Positions 17,677 through 25,292 of a stretch of 64,000 nucleotides of DNA are shown piece by piece. Each line of letters begins with the position of its first letter. The first letter of the stretch is position 1. Location of the stretch: positions 558,001 to 622,000 of the forward strand of contig NZ_RCWT01000010.1 in assembly GCF_003688595.1 (NCBI RefSeq), read 5' to 3'. Below the pieces are notes generated by a model that worked only from the letters and a program-made list of their open reading frames with translations, did no database searches and was not told the origin of the DNA. Made by a program: the position numbers and the translations under genes. The stretch is from Sphingomonas sp. PP-F2F-G114-C0414 (GTDB taxonomy: Bacteria > Pseudomonadota > Alphaproteobacteria > Sphingomonadales > Sphingomonadaceae).

Positions 17677-18930
17677 GTGGCCGAGGCACTGATCATCGAC
17701 GCCGTCCGTACCCCGCGCGGTATCGGCAAGACCGGCAAGGGCGCGCTTGCGCACATGCACCCCCAACATCTCGCCGCGACCGTCCTGAAGGCGATTGCCG
17801 AGCGAAACAAGCTGGATACCGCCGATGTCGACGACATCATCTGGTCGACCTCGACTCAGCGTGGCGAGCAGAGCGGAGATCTCGGGCGGATGGCGGCACT
17901 CGATGCAGGCTATGACGTGAAGGCGAGCGGAACGACGCTCGACCGGTTCTGCGGCGGCGGGATCACGGCGGTGAACTTCGCCGCGGCGCAGATCATGAGC
18001 GGGATGGAAGACCTCGTGATCGCTGGCGGCACCGAGATGATGTCGCTGACCGCGACGATGATGCAGGACGATATGGCGGCGGGGAAGCGGCCGCTCGGGA
18101 TCGGTTCGGGCAACGCCAGGCTCGACGCCGCGCATCCGCAATCGAACCAGGGCATCTGCGCCGACGCGATCGCCAGTATCGAGGGGATCGACCGCGAAAC
18201 GCTCGAAGCGCTTGGGCTTGAGAGCCAGCGCCGTGCCGCGGTGGCGATCGCCGAAGGGCGCTTCGATCGCAGCCTCGTGCCGGTCACCGACGATACCGGT
18301 GCGCTCGTGCTCGAAAAGGACGAATATCCGCGGCCCGACACGACTGCCGAGGGCCTCGCCGCGCTGCGCCCGTCGTTTGCGGGGATCGCCGACATACCGC
18401 TCGACGACAAGGGCACGACGTATCGCAAGCAGATCAACCGCCGCTATCCCGACCTCGAGATCGCGCATGTCCATCATGCCGGCAACTCCTCCGGCGTGGT
18501 CGATGGCGCCGCCGCCGTGCTGCTCGCAAGCGCCGACTATGCCGCCAAGCACGGCCTGAAGCCCCGCGCGCGGATCGTCGCGATGGCGAACATGGGGGAC
18601 GACCCGACGCTGATGCTCAACGCGCCTGTTCCGGCGGCACGGAAGGTGCTGGCGAAGGCCGGGCTGACGGTCGGCGACATCGACCTGTGGGAGATCAACG
18701 AGGCGTTCGCGGTGGTCGCGGAGAAGTTCATCCGCGACCTGAAGCTCGACCGCGACAAGGTGAACGTCAATGGCGGCTCGATCGCGCTCGGCCATCCGAT
18801 CGGCGCGACCGGCGCGATCCTGATCGGCACGATATTGGACGAACTCGAACGCCGCGACTTGAAACGCGGGCTCGTGACGATGTGCGCGGGCGGCGGGATG
18901 GCCCCGGCGATCATCATCGAGCGCGTCTGA
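17677..18930 (+). CDS. Acetyl-CoA C-acetyltransferase (thiolase)
   Basis: A 417-residue thiolase of the degradative type, cleaving 3-ketoacyl-CoA with CoA. The acyl-accepting Cys lies in DRFCGGGI (about residue 92), the His in GHPIGATGA and the second Cys in TMCAGGGMA near the C-terminus. The NEAFA motif is also present. I chose the GTG at 17677 because AGGAG lies just upstream and the protein then begins AEALIIDAVRTPRG, the usual thiolase start. It heads a tightly packed operon: its stop overlaps the acyl-CoA synthetase start (TGATG). It is divergent from the TetR gene that probably controls it. Confidence 0.94.
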   Translation: MAEALIIDAVRTPRGIGKTGKGALAHMHPQHLAATVLKAIAERNKLDTADVDDIIWSTSTQRGEQSGDLGRMAALDAGYDVKASGTTLDRFCGGGITAVNFAAAQIMSGMEDLVIAGGTEMMSLTATMMQDDMAAGKRPLGIGSGNARLDAAHPQSNQGICADAIASIEGIDRETLEALGLESQRRAAVAIAEGRFDRSLVPVTDDTGALVLEKDEYPRPDTTAEGLAALRPSFAGIADIPLDDKGTTYRKQINRRYPDLEIAHVHHAGNSSGVVDGAAAVLLASADYAAKHGLKPRARIVAMANMGDDPTLMLNAPVPAARKVLAKAGLTVGDIDLWEINEAFAVVAEKFIRDLKLDRDKVNVNGGSIALGHPIGATGAILIGTILDELERRDLKRGLVTMCAGGGMAPAIIIERV

Positions 18931-20468
18931 TGCACCCCGTCGCGCACGCGCTGACGACGCCCGACAAGCCCGCCTACATCATGGCGGCGACGGGCGAGAC
19001 GGTGACGTATCGCGACTTGGACGTACGGGCGAACCGGGGTGCGCATCTGCTCCGGTCACTCGGGCTCAAGCGCGGCGACGGCATCGCGGTGCTGATGGAC
19101 AACTCGCCGCGCTATCTCGAGGTGATGTGGGCGGCCGAGCGCACCGGCGTCTACTGCACCTGCCTGTCCTCGAAACTCACCGCGAGTGAGGCGGCGTACA
19201 TCATCCGCGATGGCGATTGCCGCGTGTTGATCGCGGGCAAAGGATGCGCAGAAGTAGCCGCCGCGCTAGTGCCGATGGTCGATGACGTGCGCCGCTACGT
19301 CGTCGACGGCGCGATCGATGGTTACGCGGCCTACGAAGCCGCGCGCGATGCAAAGCCCGCCACGCCGATTGCCGACCCGTCGCCCGGCGGCATCCTGCTC
19401 TATTCCTCGGGCACCACCGGCAAGCCCAAGGGCGTCAAGCACGCGCTGTCGGACGAGCCGTTCGGGACCAATGTCTCGCCACTGGTGATGCTCGGCAAGG
19501 GGCTGTACGGGTTCACGCCAGAGATGATCTATCTCTCGCCAGCGCCGCTCTATCATGCGGCGCCGCTACGCTGGTCGATGGCCGTGCACCAGGTCGGCGG
19601 CACCGTCGTCGTGATGGAGCATTTCGACCCCGAAGCTGCGCTCGCCGCGATTGAACGCTATCGGATCACGCACGCGCAATGGGTGCCGACGCACTTCATC
19701 CGCCTGCTGAAACTGCCGCCCGAAGTCCGCGCCCGTTACGACGTGTCGTCGCTGAAAGCGGTATGGCACGCCGCCGCCCCCTGCCCGCTCCCGGTCAAGC
19801 AGGCGATGATCGACTGGTGGGGCCCGATCATCGGCGAATATTACGCCGGCACGGAGGGCAACGGGTTCTGCGCGATCTCCAGCGCGGAGTGGCTGACGCA
19901 CAAGGGCTCGGTCGGCCGCAACCTGACCGCGCAGACGATGATCTGCGACGAGGACGGCAACGCACTCCCTCCACGCGCGGAAGGCGACGTCTATTTCGCG
20001 GGCGGCGGCGCGTTCGAATACCACAACGATCCCGCCAAGACCGCGGAAGCCGCCAATGCGCATGGCTGGACAACGCTCGGCGACGTCGGCTGGGTCGACG
20101 AGGAAGGCTATCTCTACCTCACCGACCGCAAGAGCTTCATGATCATCTCGGGCGGCGTGAACATCTACCCGGCCGAGATCGAGAACCTGCTTGTCACTCA
20201 CCCGAAGGTCGCCGACGTCGCGGTGATCGGCGCGCCCGACGACGAGATGGGCGAGCAGGTGGTGGCGATTGTCTGCCCCGCCGACCCGACCGAGGATCGC
20301 ATGCAGCTTGCCGCCGAACTCAGCGCCTTCGCCCGCGCGAACCTTAGCCATGTGAAGGCGCCGCGCCGGATCGATTTTCGCGAGACCTTGCCGCGGCATG
20401 AGACGGGCAAACTCTACAAGCGCCTGCTCCGCGACGAATATTGGGCGAAGCCTAAGGAGTCCGCATGA
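18930..20468 (+). CDS. Acyl-CoA synthetase (FadD-like AMP-binding enzyme)
   Basis: A 512-residue adenylate-forming ligase that activates a carboxylic acid to its CoA thioester. The AMP/ATP loop YSSGTTGKPKGVKH is near residues 151-164, GEYYAGTEGNG is motif A5, and LYLTDRKSFMIISGG with NIYPAEIE marks the C-terminal domain; the catalytic Lys is in HETGKLYKR near the end. The ATG overlaps the thiolase stop and the gene's stop overlaps the next start (ATGA). The substrate is unknown: medium or long fatty acids, isoprenoid acids and steroid side chains all fit the family and context. Confidence 0.92.
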   Translation: MHPVAHALTTPDKPAYIMAATGETVTYRDLDVRANRGAHLLRSLGLKRGDGIAVLMDNSPRYLEVMWAAERTGVYCTCLSSKLTASEAAYIIRDGDCRVLIAGKGCAEVAAALVPMVDDVRRYVVDGAIDGYAAYEAARDAKPATPIADPSPGGILLYSSGTTGKPKGVKHALSDEPFGTNVSPLVMLGKGLYGFTPEMIYLSPAPLYHAAPLRWSMAVHQVGGTVVVMEHFDPEAALAAIERYRITHAQWVPTHFIRLLKLPPEVRARYDVSSLKAVWHAAAPCPLPVKQAMIDWWGPIIGEYYAGTEGNGFCAISSAEWLTHKGSVGRNLTAQTMICDEDGNALPPRAEGDVYFAGGGAFEYHNDPAKTAEAANAHGWTTLGDVGWVDEEGYLYLTDRKSFMIISGGVNIYPAEIENLLVTHPKVADVAVIGAPDDEMGEQVVAIVCPADPTEDRMQLAAELSAFARANLSHVKAPRRIDFRETLPRHETGKLYKRLLRDEYWAKPKESA

Positions 20469-21562
20469 ACTTCGATTATTCCGACGACCAGAAACTCCTC
20501 AAGGACGAAGCGCGCAAGTTCCTCGCCTCGCATTGCGGCAGCGACCGGGTCCGCGCGGTACTCGACGTTCCTGCCAAAGCGTATGACGCGGACCTGTCGA
20601 AAGCGGTAGGCGCACAGGGCTGGCTCGGCGCAGCGATCCCCGAGGAATTTGGCGGACTGGGCCTCGGCCATATCGAACTCTGCGCGATCGCCGAGGAACT
20701 CGGGCGGGCTTGCGCGCCGATCCCGTTCGCCTCGACCGTCTATTTCGTCGCCGAAGCGCTGATGCTGTACGGCAGCGACACCCAGAAAGTCCGATGGCTG
20801 CCGAGGATCGCGGCGGGCGATGTCATCGGCGCGTTCGCCACCTCCGAAGGCGCCGGCCCGGTCACCGCGCGCTCGATCCGCACCACCGTCTCCGGTGGCA
20901 AGCTCACTGGTGACAAGATCCCCGTCACCGACGGCGATGTCGCCGACCTGATCGTCGTCCTCGCGCGCGACGGCCTCTACCTCGTCGAGAATGGGTCGGG
21001 CGTCACAGCGGAAGTCCTTGAAACGCTGGACCCGACGCGGAGCGCGGCGCGGCTCACCTTCAATGGCGTGCATTGCGAGAAACTTGGCACCGACGATGGG
21101 ATCGCGGCGATGCAGGCCGTGTTCGACCGGGCCGCGGTCCTGCTCGCGTTCGAGCAGCTTGGCGGCGCGGATCGCTGTCTTGAGATGGCGAAGGGCTATG
21201 CGCTCGATCGCTACGCCTTTGGGCGGCAGATCGGCGGGTATCAGGCGATCAAGCACAAGCTTGCCGACATGTACGTGAAGAACGAACTCGCGCGCTCGAA
21301 CGCGTATTACGGCGCGTGGGCGCTGAACGCGGGCGCCGCCGAACTGCCTCTGGCCGCCGCCACCGCGCGCGTTGCCGCGTCCGACGCCTATTGGTTCGCG
21401 TCGAAGGAAAACATCCAGACGCATGGCGGGATGGGCTTCACCTGGGAGTCCGACTGCCACCTCTATTACCGCCGCTCGCGCCAGCTCGCGCTCGTCGCCG
21501 GCAGCCCCGCGGCGTGGCGCGAACGCCTCGTCGGCCAACTCGAAATGCGCAACGCTGCCTGA
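20465..21562 (+). CDS. Acyl-CoA dehydrogenase, short subunit
   Basis: A 365-residue flavoprotein dehydrogenase, shorter than the usual 380-400. It shows the N-terminal helical domain (FDYSDDQKLLKDEARKFL), a middle domain lacking the most conserved FAD-contact signature, and a C-terminal domain with YALDRYAFGRQIGGYQAIKH and HGGMGFTWESDCHLYYRR. The GFTWE glutamate is a candidate catalytic residue, as in FadE28/ChsE-like proteins. It is directly followed by a second, full-length ACAD gene, a layout known from heterotetrameric ACADs of sterol side-chain degradation. The start overlaps the synthetase stop (ATGA). Confidence 0.88.
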   Translation: MNFDYSDDQKLLKDEARKFLASHCGSDRVRAVLDVPAKAYDADLSKAVGAQGWLGAAIPEEFGGLGLGHIELCAIAEELGRACAPIPFASTVYFVAEALMLYGSDTQKVRWLPRIAAGDVIGAFATSEGAGPVTARSIRTTVSGGKLTGDKIPVTDGDVADLIVVLARDGLYLVENGSGVTAEVLETLDPTRSAARLTFNGVHCEKLGTDDGIAAMQAVFDRAAVLLAFEQLGGADRCLEMAKGYALDRYAFGRQIGGYQAIKHKLADMYVKNELARSNAYYGAWALNAGAAELPLAAATARVAASDAYWFASKENIQTHGGMGFTWESDCHLYYRRSRQLALVAGSPAAWRERLVGQLEMRNAA

Positions 21563-21572
21563 AAGGACGAGC

Positions 21573-22793
21573 ATGGACTTCAAGGACAGCGACGTCGAAG
21601 CCACGTATCGCGCCGCCGCGCGCGCGTGGCTCGACGCGAACATCGTTGAGCATGACGCGGGCCATTACGCCGACGACATGACCAGGGCTAAGGCGTGGCA
21701 GGCGCGGAAAGCGGCCGGCGGCTATGCGTGCATCACCTGGCCACAGGAATGGGGCGGCGGTGGCGGCACGCCGATCGAAAGCGTCATCTTCGGACAGGAA
21801 GAAGCGCGCCACGCGGTCGACGGCAGCTATTTCACGATCGGGCTCGGGATGTGCGTGCCGACCGTGATGGCCTATGCCGACGACGCGACCAAGCACCGCT
21901 TCGTCGGCCCCGCGGTGCGCGGCGACGAGATCTGGTCGCAGCTTTTCTCCGAGCCCGCCGGCGGCTCCGACGTCGCCGCGATCCGTACCCGAGCCGTGCG
22001 CGCCAAAAACGAGAATGGGAGCGACGACTGGGTGATCAACGGCCAGAAGGTCTGGACCTCGGGCGCGCACTATAGCGACTATGGCATCGTTCTGGTCCGG
22101 ACCAACCCCGACGTGCCGAAACACCAGGGCCTGACGATGTTCTGGCTCGACCTCAAGGCGCCGGGGATCGAGATCCGCCCGATCCACCAGATGTCCGGCG
22201 GGTCGAGCTTCAACGAGGTCTGGTTCGAAGACGTCCGCATATCCGACGCACAGCGCCTCGGCCCAGTCGACGGCGGCTGGAAGGTCGCGCTGTTCACGCT
22301 GATGAACGAGCGTCTCGCGATCGGCACGAGCGGCGGCGTCGGGCCCGAAGACATCCTCGCCTTCGCCGCCCAGGCCAATGGCGCAGACGGCCCGCTGCTG
22401 AAGGACGCCGCGTTCCGCCAGACGCTTGCCGACTGGTGGGTGCAATCGGAGGGCCTGCGCAACACCCGGATGCGGACGATCACCGCCTTGTCGAAGGGGC
22501 AGGTCCCAGGCCCCGAAAGCTCGATCGGCAAGATCGTCGCCGCCAACCAGCTACAGGCGATCGGCAACACCGCGGTCGAGGCGGGCGATCAATACGGCAT
22601 CATCTCCGACCCCGCGCTCACCCCGCTCAAAGGCGCGTTCCACGCCGCGACGATGTGGGCGCCAGGCCTGCGTATCGCCGGCGGCACCGATGAGATCCTA
22701 AAGAACATCATCGCCGAACGCGTCCTCGGCCTACCCGGCGAAATCCGCGTCGACAAGGACCAGGCGTTCCGGGATTTGCCGGTGGGGGCGTGA
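21573..22793 (+). CDS. Acyl-CoA dehydrogenase, long subunit
   Basis: A 406-residue acyl-CoA dehydrogenase with good FAD-contact motifs (WSQLFSEPAGGSDVAAIRTR, then GQKVWTSGAHYSDYGIVLVR). At the C-terminus the region that normally supplies the catalytic Glu (YEGT in medium-chain enzymes) reads IAGGTDEILKNIIAERVLG, so that Glu is replaced. This complements the upstream short ACAD, which keeps a GFTWE glutamate but has weak flavin motifs. An alpha2-beta2 enzyme with split roles is my inference. A good AAAGGA ribosome site precedes the ATG at 21573, 10 bases after the previous stop. Confidence 0.9.
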   Translation: MDFKDSDVEATYRAAARAWLDANIVEHDAGHYADDMTRAKAWQARKAAGGYACITWPQEWGGGGGTPIESVIFGQEEARHAVDGSYFTIGLGMCVPTVMAYADDATKHRFVGPAVRGDEIWSQLFSEPAGGSDVAAIRTRAVRAKNENGSDDWVINGQKVWTSGAHYSDYGIVLVRTNPDVPKHQGLTMFWLDLKAPGIEIRPIHQMSGGSSFNEVWFEDVRISDAQRLGPVDGGWKVALFTLMNERLAIGTSGGVGPEDILAFAAQANGADGPLLKDAAFRQTLADWWVQSEGLRNTRMRTITALSKGQVPGPESSIGKIVAANQLQAIGNTAVEAGDQYGIISDPALTPLKGAFHAATMWAPGLRIAGGTDEILKNIIAERVLGLPGEIRVDKDQAFRDLPVGA

Positions 22794-22942
22794 AGCGCAA
22801 TGCTCCCCACCCCGCATCCTTCGTCGCCGCCGACGCGGTGGAACGTCACGCCCGAAGACGTAGCCCATGGGCCGACGCCGTCGCTCCGCTATCGAAGACT
22901 TGAGGGCTTGCCCGATGACCAACGGAGGTTCAGTTTTTACCG

Positions 22943-23179
22943 ATGAAAAACTTGGATATCTCCGAACGCCGATCGATCGGTCACAGTCACGCCGCGGAAG
23001 TCTCGATCAGGATCGGCGCACGGACGAAATTCGATGCCCGCGTAACCAACGCAGGCCTGCTATCGGTCGGCGTTCTCGTGTCGAGTATTCTGCTGTCGAG
23101 CGCCGTCATCGTCTTGGCGGCGGGAGGAAAGCACAAACGAAAGCCGTTGGCACCGCCTCCCGCCGAGCACCGCAACTAG
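22943..23179 (+). CDS. Small single-pass membrane protein of unknown function
   Basis: A 78-residue protein I cannot assign. Residues 1-35 are hydrophilic (SIRIGARTKFDARV), one hydrophobic helix spans about 37-60 (AGLLSVGVLVSSILLSSAVI), and a short basic Pro-rich tail follows (GGKHKRKPLAPPP). GGAGG lies 14 bases upstream, rather far for a ribosome site. It stands alone in the space between the ACAD operon and an aldehyde dehydrogenase. The amphipathic composition and clean helix favour a real gene over a chance frame. Confidence 0.55.
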   Translation: MKNLDISERRSIGHSHAAEVSIRIGARTKFDARVTNAGLLSVGVLVSSILLSSAVIVLAAGGKHKRKPLAPPPAEHRN

Positions 23180-23273
23180 CGGCGGTATCTACAACGTCAC
23201 ACGATCGCGTGGCGTTCGCTTTAACCCCGCACACCTTGCGAGGCGGGTTCGTTACCCATTCGAGGATACCCCG

Positions 23274-24689
23274 ATGACCGACATGCAGACCATCCTCACT
23301 GCCCAGCGCGAAGCGTTCATGGCGGAGCTTCCGGTCACCAAGGCCGTCCGCCTCGATCGTCTCAAGCGCGCGGCGGCGATGGTGCGGGACAATGCCGCGC
23401 GGTTCTGCGACGCGGTGTCGGAGGATTTCGGGCATCGGAGCCGCGAGCAGACGATGATCACCGATATCGGTGCCTCGCTCGCGCCGATCGCGCATGCCGC
23501 CAAGCATCTCGACCGCTGGATGCAGCGCGACCGCCGCCCGGTGCAGTTTCCCCTGGGGCTGCTGGGCGCCAAGGCCTGGGTCGAATACCAGCCCAAGGGT
23601 GTGATCGGCATCATCGCGCCGTGGAATTTTCCCGTGAACCTGCTGATCGGTCCGCTCGCGGGCGTGTTCGCCGCGGGTAATCGCGCGATGGCGAAGACGA
23701 GCGAATACACGCCCGCCACCGCCGCGCTCTTTGAGGAAATTGCCCCCAGATATTTCGCGCAGGACGAACTCGCGATCGTCTCCGGCGATGCGGAAGTCGG
23801 CAAGGCGTTCTCCGCGCTCCCGTTCGATCACCTGATCTTCACCGGCGCGACCGCGATCGGCCGCCACATCCTCCACGCCGCCGCGGATAATCTGACCCCG
23901 GTGACACTGGAACTCGGTGGCAAGTCCCCCGTCATACTCGGCGCCTCGGCGGACATCGCCAAGGCAACCGAACGCGTCACGCTCGGCAAGATGATGAACG
24001 CCGGACAGATCTGCCTCGCGCCCGATTACATGCTCGTGCCCTCGGCGGACGAGGCGAAGGTGGTCGACGGCATCAAGGCGGCGGCCAGCGCGATGTACCC
24101 GACGCTGCTCGCCAACGCCGACTACACGTCGGTGGTCAACGATCGCCACCACCAGCGCCTCACCGACTGGATCGCCGATGCGCGCGCGAAGGGTGCGACG
24201 GTCGAGGTCGTGAACCCCGCCAACGAGGATTTCGGCGCCGCCAACTCGCGGAAAATGCCGCTGCACATCGTCCGCGACGCGACCGACGACATGATCGTGA
24301 TGCAGGAAGAGATCTTCGGCCCGGTGCTGCCGATCCGCCGCTACGACGGTATCGACGACGCGATCGCGCAGGTGAACCGCCGCGACCGACCGCTAGGACT
24401 CTATTATTTCGGCAGCGACGACGCCGAACGACGCCGCGTGCTCGACCGGACGATCTCGGGTGGGGTGACGCTCGACGATGTGATCTTCCACATCTCGATG
24501 GAGGACCTCCCGTTCGGCGGCAGCGGCCCATCGGGGATGGGCGCGTATCACGGCATCGACGGCTTCCGCACGTTCAGCCACGCGCGCGCCGTCTTCAAGC
24601 AATCGCGGCTCGACGTCGCCAAGCTTGCCGGGCTGAAGCCGCCTTATGGTGCGGCGGCCGCCAAGACGATCGCCCGCATGATCCGCTGA
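23274..24689 (+). CDS. Coniferyl-aldehyde-type aldehyde dehydrogenase
   Basis: A 471-residue NAD(P)-dependent aldehyde dehydrogenase of the coniferyl-aldehyde dehydrogenase group, which is shorter than classical ALDHs and often handles aromatic or long-chain aldehydes. The catalytic Cys lies in NAGQICLAPD, the general-base Glu in LELGGKSPV, and the cofactor loop in FTGATAIGRHI. The C-terminus is basic and somewhat hydrophobic, as in membrane-associated fatty aldehyde dehydrogenases. GAGGATACCCCG before the ATG gives a ribosome site. It would supply the aldehyde-to-acid step between the GMC enzyme and the acyl-CoA synthetase in the adjacent cluster; that link is inferred. Confidence 0.88.
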   Translation: MTDMQTILTAQREAFMAELPVTKAVRLDRLKRAAAMVRDNAARFCDAVSEDFGHRSREQTMITDIGASLAPIAHAAKHLDRWMQRDRRPVQFPLGLLGAKAWVEYQPKGVIGIIAPWNFPVNLLIGPLAGVFAAGNRAMAKTSEYTPATAALFEEIAPRYFAQDELAIVSGDAEVGKAFSALPFDHLIFTGATAIGRHILHAAADNLTPVTLELGGKSPVILGASADIAKATERVTLGKMMNAGQICLAPDYMLVPSADEAKVVDGIKAAASAMYPTLLANADYTSVVNDRHHQRLTDWIADARAKGATVEVVNPANEDFGAANSRKMPLHIVRDATDDMIVMQEEIFGPVLPIRRYDGIDDAIAQVNRRDRPLGLYYFGSDDAERRRVLDRTISGGVTLDDVIFHISMEDLPFGGSGPSGMGAYHGIDGFRTFSHARAVFKQSRLDVAKLAGLKPPYGAAAAKTIARMIR

Positions 24690-24756
24690 TCCTTTCCGTG
24701 CGGGGAGGACAGGATGGCCAAGTGACAGGCCGCCCGCACCCGGCTACCCCCGATTC

Positions 24757-25206
24757 GTGTACCGTCTTCGCCGCCTTGCTCTGTCCCATCGCTACCTCGC
24801 AGCGTTGCTGTGCGTGGCGGCGTTGGCGATGAAGCTGCTGGTGCCCTCGGGCTACATGGTGTCTAGCGAGCACGGCCGGATCGCGATCACGCTATGCTCG
24901 GGCATGACCCCGCAGGACATGACGGCCCAGCTGTTGGCAACACAGGCGATGGTGATGCCGGGCATGCACGACGACGGTGCCGGATTGGCGATGAACCACG
25001 ATCGCTCGACCAAGCACGACAAGGCGGAGATGCCCTGCGCGTTCTCGAGCCTGACCGCGCACGCGCTGGAAAGCGTCGATCTCGTCCTGCGGATCGCCGC
25101 GATCGCCTTCGCCATGGCGCTCGCATGGCGGTATGTCCGACCGCTCCCGCGCGCGCTGACGCGGTATCTGCGCCCGCCGTTACGCGGCCCGCCGGCCTAC
25201 CTCTGA
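24757..25206 (+). CDS. DUF2946-like His/Met-containing membrane-associated protein
   Basis: A 149-residue protein starting with GTG. Its layout matches DUF2946-like proteins found beside TonB receptors: an N-terminal hydrophobic segment (LAALLCVAALAMKLLVPSGY), a middle stretch rich in Met, His and Asp (MVMPGMHDDGAGLAMNHDRS, then TKHDKAEMPCAF), and a C-terminal helix (IAAIAFAMALAWRYV). The Met/His/Cys region suggests metal handling, possibly copper or iron, but this is not proven. It precedes a TonB-dependent receptor and a PepSY protein on the same strand. Confidence 0.65.
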   Translation: MYRLRRLALSHRYLAALLCVAALAMKLLVPSGYMVSSEHGRIAITLCSGMTPQDMTAQLLATQAMVMPGMHDDGAGLAMNHDRSTKHDKAEMPCAFSSLTAHALESVDLVLRIAAIAFAMALAWRYVRPLPRALTRYLRPPLRGPPAYL

Positions 25207-25292
25207 TCGCCTGAAACGCATGTCGCCGAGCGCGATGTGCACCGCTTCATGACGCGCATACCCGAGCTGCGCGCCGATCACTGGAATTACCG

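Noticed and set aside
17593-18795. Long N-terminal extension of the TetR protein
   Set aside because: It is antisense to the thiolase gene, and TetR proteins start just before the helix-turn-helix as at 17592.
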